The notes beneath the pieces are model-generated. The model was not told the DNA's origin, ran no database searches, and worked only from the letters and a program-made list of their open reading frames with translations. From NCBI GenBank assembly GCA_965276955.1, contig CBDIBP010000047.1, forward strand, positions 60,892 through 124,891: a DNA stretch of 64,000 bases, read 5' to 3'. A program made the translations under genes and the position numbers. Every line of letters starts with the position of its first letter. The first letter of the stretch is position 1. The stretch is from JABDEZ01 sp965276955 (GTDB lineage Bacteria > Bacteroidota > Bacteroidia > Chitinophagales > Chitinophagaceae). Positions 46,725 through 54,667 of this stretch are shown one piece after another.

Positions 46725-47387
46725 ATGGCTCGTCGTATTGTTAAGAATCCATTTTCTATTTTCCTGCTTTTCATGGTCTTTATTTTTGCCGGTTGCAAGA
46801 AAGATAATTCCTCAAGCATAGATTTTTCATACACAGGCAGCCAATATAGGGGAGGGACGCTTCATTTTGCTCCCAATACATCTGCGGGTGGAAGTTCTTT
46901 ATGGGATTTTGGTGATAGTACCGCATCTGCGATCACAGCGCCAGACCATGTGTATACACATGGCGGTACATTTACTGTTTCGTTAACGATGAGCGGTAGG
47001 GTAGTTAGTAAGATGATCACCATTGGTGTGGATTCTGTGCATCAATCGCTGATAGCTAAGACGTGGATGTGGCACAAACAAACAGATGGGTATTACCCGC
47101 CTGCTCAAAAAGATACAGTATATCATTTAGCCGATCTTTCAGCTACTGTATACTCCTTGGCACCGGGCGTGATATTGATGATAAAGGATACATTATTTTT
47201 TGCTTCATCAACAGATAGTACTATTAATTTTTCAAGTGTTCATTATTACGGATCCCCATCCAGCACACCTGCTAATGCATGGTCTATATTCCAATATAAC
47301 TTCAATACAAACCAGGTAAGTTATCAATACAGATATCATGTGAGTGCCGGCGCAGGCGATTGGACAGATACCTATAATAGTTTTTAA
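46725..47387 (+). CDS. PKD-domain lipoprotein
   Basis: 220 residues from ATG at 46725; signal with lipobox IFAGCKKDN. A PKD-like beta-sandwich domain follows (~30-105, FAPNTSAGGSSLWDFGDSTAS, FTVSLTMSGRVVSKMITIGV), then a unique C-terminal ~110 residues. PKD domains mediate surface interactions and glycan binding, but no ligand is known here. It is the last gene before the accessory region; the following DNA is degraded. Confidence 0.72.
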   Translation: MARRIVKNPFSIFLLFMVFIFAGCKKDNSSSIDFSYTGSQYRGGTLHFAPNTSAGGSSLWDFGDSTASAITAPDHVYTHGGTFTVSLTMSGRVVSKMITIGVDSVHQSLIAKTWMWHKQTDGYYPPAQKDTVYHLADLSATVYSLAPGVILMIKDTLFFASSTDSTINFSSVHYYGSPSSTPANAWSIFQYNFNTNQVSYQYRYHVSAGAGDWTDTYNSF

Positions 47388-47515
47388 TGAGGTGTGGCCT
47401 CCTTCGTGGTAAGAGCAGGAGAAGCATTAGAATACGAAGGCCAAAATTCCCCATAATGCTTAACAGCAACAACAGCCACTATAACAAACTATTTATTCAC
47501 CCCCTCTACTGATAA
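47388..47515. other. Gene-free stretch after the PKD lipoprotein gene
   Basis: Contains an imperfect inverted repeat (GGCCTCC-TTCGT / ACGAAGGCC) within 47400-47460 but no convincing gene. It precedes the FG-GAP remnant. Confidence 0.4.
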
Positions 47516-47690
47516 ACACTACATTCACTGCCAAAGGATATTATCTCCACACCTTATTTTGGTGATGTCAATAATGATGGTCAACTGGAATGTTATTATA
47601 CCGATCACGTTACTATCGGTGAAAGTCACTTGCCATATAGTGATATACAGAAGAGAACACAGAGATGCGGAATAGATAATTGTATTAATG
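47516..47690 (+). pseudogene. Remnant of an FG-GAP/VCBS-repeat protein gene
   Basis: An open fragment with no start codon reads YFGDVNNDGQLECYYTDH, the Asp-rich calcium loop of an FG-GAP/VCBS repeat, then HLPYSDIQKR. An in-frame stop lies just upstream (~47513). The reading frame then runs into the repeated element at 47693, which provides a new 3' end. This looks like the 3' part of a surface protein gene cut by rearrangement. The exact left limit is unknown. Confidence 0.5.
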
Positions 47691-47692
47691 AA

Positions 47693-47759
47693 GAAAGCCG
47701 CTCATTGAGCGGCTTTCTTTTTTCGAGTGAACCTCTTGGTACTATTCTCGAACCATTTT
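47693..47759 (+). repeat. Cassette-flanking palindromic repeat, copy A (right half)
   Basis: Hairpin GAAAGCCGCTC-att-GAGCGGCTTTC then a T run and GTGAACCTCTTGG, TACTATTC, TCGAACCATTTT. The left arm found in copies B and C (TGGTTCGA...GTACCA) is missing here, where FG-GAP remnant sequence lies instead. Hairpin plus T run could also terminate transcription in the plus direction. Confidence 0.75.
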
Positions 47760-47924
47760 GTGGAAAGTTTGAAATTATTAGGTGGCTTATAGAATACTGA
47801 CAGGGGTCACAAATGCCTTACCATGGCATCCTCCAAACATTCGGGGACGAGAGAGAGGTATTAACCCAATGACTGTCGTCATGTACAGTGCTGACAAGGT
47901 ATGATCTGCACATAAAATTAAAAT

Positions 47925-48521
47925 TTATCGACCAGCTTGTTTGGCAGCTTTCTCAATCCAAGACATGAAATTTGTCTTGCCAGAATGCCAATCGTAGCTG
48001 TATTTCTTATAAAAATCTGAAAATGTATATTCTTTTCCAAACTGTTTTGAACTGAAGTGGGTATTCGCTGTTTGTAGCAAATCCTTAAAGGGAATCCACT
48101 TGCTATCTTTTTTTTCAAAAAAATCTATAACACTCCCGTCATTTGAAATTTTACAGCCCAAATAGTCAAATGGATTTTCACCTGGCCAGAACTTGATATT
48201 GCCGTCTTTCCCCTTGATCCAATTAATTCCAACGGCAAGTTGTCCTTTGTTTTGTTCAAAGCTCTTTACGAGCTCATACCTTACCCATCTTCTCATATAG
48301 GTGTCGCTGCCGACTAAGGCGCATGTAACACTTACTCCGAAAAGTTCCTGATCAATTAAGGCCTTTATAGCTTTGACTTTTTTCTCTTCGGCTTCTTCCC
48401 AAATAGAGCTGTCCCTAAATTGATCGCCTTGTGAGCGGAATTTCCCACTGTTTCGTACTACATTCGCCCGAAAATCTTCTACATCTTTGTAGTGGAATGA
48501 GAAGTAAACATTCCTCGCCAT
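47925..48521 (-). CDS. thsB2: Thoeris TIR-domain protein ThsB (second copy)
   Basis: 198 residues. ThsB-type TIR domain with the N-terminal VYFSFHYKD, the loop around GKFRSQGD, the CALVGSDTY strand and the predicted catalytic Glu83 in RRWVRYELVK. It is more diverged than the first copy and ~35 residues longer, with a distinct C-terminal region (DFYKKYSYDWHSG). In Thoeris, ThsB senses infection and makes a cyclic ADP-ribose isomer that activates ThsA. Its start directly follows the TAA of the first thsB copy (TAAATG). Two TIR genes per system are known to widen phage recognition. Confidence 0.85.
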   Translation of the reverse strand: MARNVYFSFHYKDVEDFRANVVRNSGKFRSQGDQFRDSSIWEEAEEKKVKAIKALIDQELFGVSVTCALVGSDTYMRRWVRYELVKSFEQNKGQLAVGINWIKGKDGNIKFWPGENPFDYLGCKISNDGSVIDFFEKKDSKWIPFKDLLQTANTHFSSKQFGKEYTFSDFYKKYSYDWHSGKTNFMSWIEKAAKQAGR

Positions 48522-49013
48522 TTAGTATAGGTTTTTTCTATCCTCAATCGCCTGTTCAATCCAGTCCTCAATATTGTTGTGAATTTCCGAGTATGCATTG
48601 TCTTTTGATGGATTATAGCATTTTACAACCGTGGACAGTTTAGTCCCATTGTTAAAAGTGAATTGTTCAAACGGGTTGGTGCCTTTGGAACATTTTCCAT
48701 TCACCATACAGTTCAAATTATGCACATAAATCCCTAACAGTCCTTTACCGTCTTCAACAGCTTTTTTTATTTCGTACTTTACCCATTGCCGTTCATGAGT
48801 TTCTTCCCCAATTAATACAACGATGCAAGACCGACCATACATATTATCACTTATCCATTTTTCGATAGCTTTGTTTCCTCCTCTTTTAACGGTTTCCCAT
48901 TCATTTGCAGATACAGGCTCATTTCCTTCTAATGCTCCCATGTTCCTGACTTGTTGGGTTCTGAATACATCATTCTTGTAGTGAAAACTGTAGAATACTT
49001 TTCTTTTTGCCAT
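48522..49013 (-). CDS. thsB1: Thoeris TIR-domain protein ThsB (first copy)
   Basis: 163 residues: N-terminal KVFYSFHYKNDVFRTQQVRNMG is the typical ThsB opening, then VVLIGEETHERQWVKYEIKKA with candidate catalytic Glu81, and GKGLLGIYVHNL. It lacks further domains. Lies 4 bp after thsA and directly before thsB2 in one minus-strand operon. Confidence 0.9.
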   Translation of the reverse strand: MAKRKVFYSFHYKNDVFRTQQVRNMGALEGNEPVSANEWETVKRGGNKAIEKWISDNMYGRSCIVVLIGEETHERQWVKYEIKKAVEDGKGLLGIYVHNLNCMVNGKCSKGTNPFEQFTFNNGTKLSTVVKCYNPSKDNAYSEIHNNIEDWIEQAIEDRKNLY

Positions 49014-49017
49014 TGTT

Positions 49018-50439
49018 TTATCTTTTAATTATCTGGTTGAGAAATTTAATCACGACTGAAACCAATTCATTCGGGGAAAGAGCATCATTTCCTAATTCCT
49101 TAAATAAATCAACGCTTTCGTTAGTGCCAGTATATTTAAGGTAATCATCTTTCACTTTGTTCCAAAGGTCATTTGCAACGTATCCAGTAGCACCTAATGG
49201 AACAACAATCGCTTTTTGCTCAACAGAAATTTCAAATTCCCTATGGACGCCATTTGCCGTAACGAGTTTCCCGTCTTCCAATTTATTCCCAAAAATGAAA
49301 AGAGAGATGCCAGCGTAAGAGATCATATCTTTCCTATATAGATCCCATTGAGCCTTGCCTTTTTCGCCTTGGGGAAATGGCCTAAGTAATAGTTGATCTT
49401 GCAGTTTTTCCTTTTTGTTTAAATAAATTTCTTCCAGTACACCGGTGATGACAGAAGAGCCAACACCCAAACCAAACCCCGAAACGATCCTGAAACCATT
49501 TTTGATTATAGCTCTGCTTAAGTCCGAAATGAATTTTTCAGAAACTTCTTGCCCCCATGTTCCAAATTCGTGTGCGCTACCGGAAATATAAATGGTTTTT
49601 CGTTTAAATCTGTCCTCTATCTCCTTGAGTATGGCGGTGATCTCTTCGTATTCACTGACCAACAAAACATGAATGTTAAACCTGAGTAAGTCGCTAATAG
49701 CTAATGCCTGTTTTATCTTTCGGTAATCATAATCAGCTGGCAACTCATCTTTGTATTGTTTGACTTCACGGAAGATACAGTAGTGCTTTCTTTGATTATT
49801 CTTGAACGTAACCCTTATTCTGCTTAGCACATAGTCCAAGTTGGGGTCAGTGAAGCTAAAGCCAATAAACAAAAATGTTTTTGAGACCAGGTCGCCGCTC
49901 AAAGTGTTTATATATGCACCATGCGAATCATAATATCTTTCATACTGATCCTTTGAAATTATTGCATCGTCAGGATGTTCTACATCGCCGTGCATCTTGT
50001 AAATAATAGCGTCACGGCCATGAATAGTTTTGGCAAGGTGTTGAGTTGTATACTTAACGTCCACAATCTTGCCTACATTTTCCAAAGACTTTTCTATTAA
50101 TTTATCGTAATTGGTTGTCCAATATATAGATATAGGTAGCCGAGCTAGAATTTGGTGATTAACATTGGGGATTTTACCGTGATGGAATTCATTCGCAATT
50201 TTATCATTCAAAGAGTGACGGTTATTTGCATTTTTGTTCAGGTGATATTGCGCCAGTGACACTAAGTCACTTTCTTTGTCAATGTCCAAATCCAAGTCAA
50301 TTGCAAAATCTTTGAGTAATGCTTTCCAGTCAACAAAACCGGATGCAGCGGAAAGACCAGCTCCTGCGAATATAGCAGCGTTGTTCTCTTCAATTTCTCT
50401 AAGAAAATCCTTGATAAAATGTTCAACCTTCTTACTCAT
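49018..50439 (-). CDS. thsA: Thoeris effector ThsA (SIR2 and SLOG domains)
   Basis: 473 residues, nearly the length of B. cereus ThsA. N-terminal SIR2 domain with GAGLSAASG (26-34), Asn110 in TTNYDKLIE and His150 in KMHGD, which correspond to the published catalytic Asn112 and His152 of B. cereus ThsA. C-terminal SLOG/STALD domain from ~283 (IYISGSAHEFGTWG, GFGLGVGSSVITGV, LFIFGNKLEDGKLV), which in the family binds the cyclic ADP-ribose signal made by ThsB. The activated protein depletes NAD+ and stops infected cells. Its start is 595 bp from the next gene, with copy B of the palindrome between. Confidence 0.93.
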   Translation of the reverse strand: MSKKVEHFIKDFLREIEENNAAIFAGAGLSAASGFVDWKALLKDFAIDLDLDIDKESDLVSLAQYHLNKNANNRHSLNDKIANEFHHGKIPNVNHQILARLPISIYWTTNYDKLIEKSLENVGKIVDVKYTTQHLAKTIHGRDAIIYKMHGDVEHPDDAIISKDQYERYYDSHGAYINTLSGDLVSKTFLFIGFSFTDPNLDYVLSRIRVTFKNNQRKHYCIFREVKQYKDELPADYDYRKIKQALAISDLLRFNIHVLLVSEYEEITAILKEIEDRFKRKTIYISGSAHEFGTWGQEVSEKFISDLSRAIIKNGFRIVSGFGLGVGSSVITGVLEEIYLNKKEKLQDQLLLRPFPQGEKGKAQWDLYRKDMISYAGISLFIFGNKLEDGKLVTANGVHREFEISVEQKAIVVPLGATGYVANDLWNKVKDDYLKYTGTNESVDLFKELGNDALSPNELVSVVIKFLNQIIKR

Positions 50440-51034
50440 GTACCAAAATCCTGTTAATATAGGAGCGCCTAATACTTTAACAAATTTTATACCTTTTTTT
50501 GAAATTGTTGAGCACTTATATTAGAAATGACATTCTGGCAGTGTCGGTATTGTCGGACACTCCGTTTTGGGTAATTTCTATGGATTTAGGAAGAAATATA
50601 GCGGAGAATCATCTTTTCAAACTTTAGCATGAAATTTAGTCTGGTAGCGGCTTTGGATTTGATAACCACCGTCATTCATAGAATTGGGCACCGATAACTT
50701 GGTTCGAATATATCAGAGGGTTACAATTTAAAAGCCGCTCTGGCAGCGCTTTAAAAACATTGATTCTCTTGGTACTATTCTCGAACCATTTTATTATTGA
50801 TTTGAAACAATTAGCTCAACCTATTTAGCTATAGTTCCTTAAATAGCGTCAGAGATGGGTTTTATAGTGTGTTCCAGATGCACTATGGAACATCAGAGGT
50901 TATTTTTCCACTCGGGACTATTTGAAATTCTAGGTAATTCCATTAGCATTTCTTTAAATTTTCATGCTGCTTACGGAATATATTAATTAGTGTATATTTA
51001 CTATTCAGCCTACAATTTCATGTAATTAAGCTCA
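50440..51034. other. 595-bp non-coding spacer between thsA and the TIR-like gene
   Basis: Divergent promoters for thsA (minus) and the 51035 gene (plus) must be here. It holds the repeat copy B (50699-50792) and a short inverted repeat AGTGTC/GACACT at 50540-50561, about 100 bp before thsA, that could be an operator. No gene seen. Confidence 0.5.
50699..50792 (+). repeat. Cassette-flanking palindromic repeat, copy B
   Basis: Left arm TTGGTTCGAATATATCAGAG, middle AAAGCCGCTC-tggca-GCGcTTTAAAAA (a decayed hairpin), right arm CTTGGTACTATTC-TCGAACCATTTT. Left TGGTTCGA pairs with right TCGAACCA across the whole element. Confidence 0.8.
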
Positions 51035-52396
51035 ATGAATAATATCAATGTTTTTATTAGTGTTGGAGCAACGTCCAATGAAATTCAAGAAACATTTGTT
51101 TCTCAGATTGAACGCAGGTTAAGGAGTGAGAATTTAATACCTAATACAGTTGGAAGAAATAAGTTCAGTGCTGATTCTCCACTTAAAACAGTAATTGACT
51201 TAATGGATGAATGTTCTGGAACCATAATAGTTGCTTTGGAGAGAACATATTTTACAGGTGGGGTTGAGAACAGAAATAGTAATAAGGAAAAACTTTTGAG
51301 TGAAGTAAAATATGCAACGTCCTGGAACCAAATTGAAGCGTCCATGGCATATTGTAAAGGGCAGCCAATTCTTGTAATTCTTGAAGAAGGAATTAAAAGT
51401 GAAGGATTATTGGAAAAAGGCTATGATTGGTATGTAATGAGCGTAAAACCTGAAATTGCATCACTATCTACTGTAGAGTTCAATGGTGTTTTATCAAGTT
51501 GGAAAAAAAAGGTTGAAGATTTTGAAAAACGTAGGACAGAAAAGCAAATTGAGGAGAAGAAAATAGATACGGCTTCGTTAACCATCGGAGATTTATTCAA
51601 GGGACTTAAACCATCTCATCTTTGGGCAATCTTAATCGCAATTGTTGGTTTAATTAGCGGTTCGTTTGCTTTAGGCGGTAGGTTTTTTGTAGGTTTCAGT
51701 GACGATACAAATGGCAAAAAAAGAAATGAAATCACTAATTCTACGGAAGAAAAAATAAAAATTGAAGAATCTGAGATTTTTCAAACAGATATTGCAGTTC
51801 ATAATGAAACAGATAAACTCAATCTCTCCCTTTGGAAGCAAATTCCAGAAGAACTCATTGACAAAGAAAAATTCACCCCCGAAATCAGGGATGTCACTTA
51901 TATATTTGAAAAACTAAATACCACAAAAAAATATTTTGTTAGAACGATATATACTTCTGGACTTACACCTGATGTTACTTGTCTTGACTGTAGTCCAAAT
52001 GAAAAAGTTGTATTTCGACATGAACCATATACCCCTGACCCAGGAAGAGAAAATATGAAGAAATATAATTTGTATTATGACGTTTCTGGCGTTCCAATTC
52101 GACAATTAACTCAACGAACATTTAGAATTATTACTTGGAATTCTTTCAGAAATCCTGAAGGTGATTGGGCTGGAACTCTTATAACATACCCAACAGATAA
52201 TCTAAATATTCAAATCACGTTTCCTTTGACAAAAAAGTTTAAGGACTTGAGGTTTGGAACAAGACCAAGAGGGGCTAATTCTGATGCTCCCATTGCTAAT
52301 CCATCGTTCTCAGTAAATCAAGACAGCACAATGGTTGATTTCTCGTTTAAAAATCCTGAAATACAAAAATCATATCGTATAAGATGGTATTGGTAA
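51035..52396 (+). CDS. TIR/deoxyribosyltransferase-like transmembrane protein, orphan defence candidate
   Basis: 453 residues. N-terminal ~165 residues form a Rossmann-like alpha/beta domain: NVFISVGATSNEIQETF, TIIVALERTYFTGG, a conserved Glu in WNQIEASMAYCKGQPILVILEEG. This resembles TIR or nucleoside 2-deoxyribosyltransferase-like NAD+/nucleotide-cleaving effectors; which of the two is not resolved. A charged segment leads to one membrane helix (WAILIAIVGLISGSFALGG, about 195-220), and the C-terminal ~230 residues are a beta-rich domain ending RIRWYW, not recognised. The architecture of enzyme, membrane span and sensor-like beta domain fits a single-protein anti-phage effector, by inference. 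It lies between repeat copies B and C as a lone cassette. AT-rich composition unlike the chromosome. Confidence 0.7.
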   Translation: MNNINVFISVGATSNEIQETFVSQIERRLRSENLIPNTVGRNKFSADSPLKTVIDLMDECSGTIIVALERTYFTGGVENRNSNKEKLLSEVKYATSWNQIEASMAYCKGQPILVILEEGIKSEGLLEKGYDWYVMSVKPEIASLSTVEFNGVLSSWKKKVEDFEKRRTEKQIEEKKIDTASLTIGDLFKGLKPSHLWAILIAIVGLISGSFALGGRFFVGFSDDTNGKKRNEITNSTEEKIKIEESEIFQTDIAVHNETDKLNLSLWKQIPEELIDKEKFTPEIRDVTYIFEKLNTTKKYFVRTIYTSGLTPDVTCLDCSPNEKVVFRHEPYTPDPGRENMKKYNLYYDVSGVPIRQLTQRTFRIITWNSFRNPEGDWAGTLITYPTDNLNIQITFPLTKKFKDLRFGTRPRGANSDAPIANPSFSVNQDSTMVDFSFKNPEIQKSYRIRWYW

Positions 52397-52734
52397 TAAT
52401 GCCTTTGAAGATGCAATTATGGATGTAATCGCTTGTTACGGATCTGTCTGTCTTTATCCCGTTGTGTTCCTCAATCATTATCACCTCGAAGAATTATTCC
52501 TTTCATTTAGGTGTGATTCAATGCGCTATATCAACATTTGGTTCGAATGTACCAAAAGGTTATAACACAAAAGCCGCTCTGAGAGCGGCTTTGTTTTTTG
52601 TGAACCTCTTGGTACTATTCTCGAACCATTTTCTTAATGATCTCAAAAAAATAGCTACCAATTAATCAACAAAACTTCTATTCGCTATGGAATCTTAATA
52701 GGCTTACCAAAGGAAAAGGAAGCAGGTTTCTGTG
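52397..52734. other. Intergenic region with repeat copy C
   Basis: 338 bp between the TIR-like gene (+) and the HEPN gene (-), holding copy C (52537-52632) and nothing else recognisable. Confidence 0.5.
52537..52632 (+). repeat. Cassette-flanking palindromic repeat, copy C (most complete)
   Basis: Left arm TTTGGTTCGAATGTACCAAA, AGGTT; central hairpin AAAGCCGCTC-tga-GAGCGGCTTT plus T6; right arm AACCTCTTGGTAC-TATTC-TCGAACCA-TTTT. Arms pair as TGGTTCGA/TCGAACCA, GTACCA/TGGTAC and AGGTT/AACCT with an asymmetric internal loop (AT versus TATTC). Confidence 0.85.
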
Positions 52735-53733
52735 TTATATATCTTCTATGGAACGGTAAAATTCGCGAACTGAATGCTTATCATTTACTTGAGAAAACAG
52801 CATATTTATATCGCTTTGGGTTGGATCTTCGTAGGAGTTCCTCTTATCGCTATATATGCCAATTTGCTCGGAAAATTGCTGATCTTCTATTCCTTTGAGT
52901 TTTTGTCTTATCGACTCACAGATGATTTCGTAGTCGAGAACAATTTTATAAATGTAAAGTGTCTTTAATTCTGAAATGATATATCTATGAATAACTTTGT
53001 TTCTTTCCTTGTATAATTCTTCCAGCTTATCGTACATTCCTTGATCAATTATATGCGAGTCAAATGCCCGTTGATAGATTTTCCTCTCTGTAATTGCGGG
53101 ATCATTTTCTCCTTGGTACAATAACTTTGTATCAATGCGCCAAGTTCGTTCATCTAGTTGTGTTTTCAGTAAAAGAGCCATTCTTAGATAAGCGTCAATT
53201 TGATTTGCGACAATGACCAACAATTCAATAAACGCCTTATTCTCTAATGCTTTATTCTTTAAGTCGAATGATGCAGACAAGGAAGCAATAAATTTTTCAT
53301 ACTTATCAAATTGGAGTGCTTTATTTTTTTTGTCATCGCTTAGGAGCTCAAGAGTCGCCAATGCGTCTTTAGCTTTTTTCAACTCTGAAAAAATTGATGC
53401 TTCGGTCTCATTTTTTGTGTCATAGATATATTTGGCCATGATGGCGTAATTTTCTACTACTGCGTACCAAAGATGCATGTTGAAGCCACCTTCATCCAGT
53501 CTACCTTCGATATATTGGAGGTTGTTTGTATCAAACTTCTGGCTCGTAACCCTTTTATTAAGAGGCTTCTCATGTTCAGAATAACAACTGATTTGAAACG
53601 CGCCAACTGGATTTTCATATAATTGAAAACTAAATGGTGATTTTTCTGTTCCACCTGCAACTATATTCGTATACTGCCATTCTGTTGGGATAGTTAGCGC
53701 GAACGTACCATTTGGCTCAATAAAGTATTTCAT
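52735..53733 (-). CDS. Protein with HEPN-like RNxxxH motif
   Basis: 332 residues. The N-terminal ~130 residues are a beta-rich domain opening MKYFIEPNGTFALTIPTEWQ, the middle (140-200) is helical, and the C-terminal half has ELYKERNKVIHRYIISELK. R244-N245 and H249 give the RN-x3-H motif of HEPN ribonucleases, placed after helices as in that fold. HEPN enzymes cut tRNA or other RNA in toxin and abortive-infection systems. It is last in a minus-strand operon after an AAA_13 ATPase and a J-domain protein, 47 bp from the latter. Not recognised as a described family. Confidence 0.65.
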   Translation of the reverse strand: MKYFIEPNGTFALTIPTEWQYTNIVAGGTEKSPFSFQLYENPVGAFQISCYSEHEKPLNKRVTSQKFDTNNLQYIEGRLDEGGFNMHLWYAVVENYAIMAKYIYDTKNETEASIFSELKKAKDALATLELLSDDKKNKALQFDKYEKFIASLSASFDLKNKALENKAFIELLVIVANQIDAYLRMALLLKTQLDERTWRIDTKLLYQGENDPAITERKIYQRAFDSHIIDQGMYDKLEELYKERNKVIHRYIISELKTLYIYKIVLDYEIICESIRQKLKGIEDQQFSEQIGIYSDKRNSYEDPTQSDINMLFSQVNDKHSVREFYRSIEDI

Positions 53734-53780
53734 AGGAGGATAATCGATTTTTTAAAATGACACAACAGAACTGACAAGCC

Positions 53781-54614
53781 CTACTTTTGAAGTTTGTATT
53801 TTAATTTGAGGCTGTTTCCAATTATTTCGATTTCCTCCAGTTGCTTGTTAGAAACCCCTTTCAGTATTAGCAGTTGACCAAAATCCCGATATCCAATTAG
53901 ACGAACAAAACTGCTTATTGAGCTGTTATTAAAAAAGAATACGTTAGCATTAATCATGCTCTTCAGTGGATTTGATGCATCACTTAAATATCGTTTTTTT
54001 ATTAGATCATATATTTCTTCGCGCTCAACTTCTTGAATTGTGGTTTGATCAAATATTTCAGAGAGAACTAAATACATTTCCTCTTTATTATCAAAAAGAT
54101 CTTTTAGTTCATCTATTTTATCTTTCAATCTATTCGTAAAGAAATTCAGCAATAGAAAAAATCCACCCGAAGCTGCACCTACTAAATACAAGAAATCCGC
54201 ATGTTTTAATTTGAATTGCTCAAAAATCGGTAATCCCTTGATGCTTCCTATTAAAGCAAAAAAACCAGAAATAAAAGCTAGAAATAAAGTCATTTCTTTA
54301 AGCCGCTGGAGCCTTCCACGCTGAAGCCGCTCTTTTCTATTAATTACAATTCTGATTTGCTCGTTGACATCCGCAGTCCTTTGCAAGACCATTAATTCTT
54401 GATTGACTAGGTGTTGAGCGACAACAATTAAAGATTTATTGCTTAGATACATCAGCGCTAATTCCTTAGCATCAGATAATGCAATGAAATCTTTCTCTTC
54501 TCCGCCGTGATCGGGGTGTAAATCAAGTGAAAGTTTTTTAAATTGCCTGTCAATCTCTTCTTTAGTGGCGCTCGTTGGAAGCTGTAAAATTCTGTACGCC
54601 TCATTTATTTCCAT
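53781..54614 (-). CDS. J-domain protein with two transmembrane helices
   Basis: 277 residues. N-terminal J domain (1-50) with helix II basic region RQFKKLSLD and the HPD motif at 33-35 (LHPDHGG), so it should stimulate an Hsp70 ATPase. A coiled-coil-like basic helix (~85-108) precedes two membrane helices (~109-124 LFLAFISGFFALIG; ~142-160 LVGAASGGFFLLLN), and the C-terminal ~115 residues are cytoplasmic and unknown. There is no Gly/Phe or zinc region as in DnaJ. It lies 53 bp after the AAA ATPase gene and 47 bp before the HEPN gene, suggesting a single operon. Confidence 0.75.
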   Translation of the reverse strand: MEINEAYRILQLPTSATKEEIDRQFKKLSLDLHPDHGGEEKDFIALSDAKELALMYLSNKSLIVVAQHLVNQELMVLQRTADVNEQIRIVINRKERLQRGRLQRLKEMTLFLAFISGFFALIGSIKGLPIFEQFKLKHADFLYLVGAASGGFFLLLNFFTNRLKDKIDELKDLFDNKEEMYLVLSEIFDQTTIQEVEREEIYDLIKKRYLSDASNPLKSMINANVFFFNNSSISSFVRLIGYRDFGQLLILKGVSNKQLEEIEIIGNSLKLKYKLQK

Positions 54615-54667
54615 TTATTGTATTATTAATTAGTTGAAGGATATTAATATTTACTGGAAAGCCAATG

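Noticed and set aside
47925..50439. Thoeris as a new system
   Set aside because: Domain order, length and catalytic residues match the published ThsA/ThsB family; only the flanking repeats and second ThsB are unusual.
50699..52632. Repeat arms contain GGTTCGA, like the T-loop of a tRNA
   Set aside because: The stems do not form a T-arm of correct size, and no acceptor or anticodon arm fits; treated as a palindromic repeat instead of a tRNA fragment.
47693..52632. True integron attC sites
   Set aside because: The arms do not end in the GTTRRRY/RYYYAAC core consensus and no integron integrase is present in the window; only the structure is similar.
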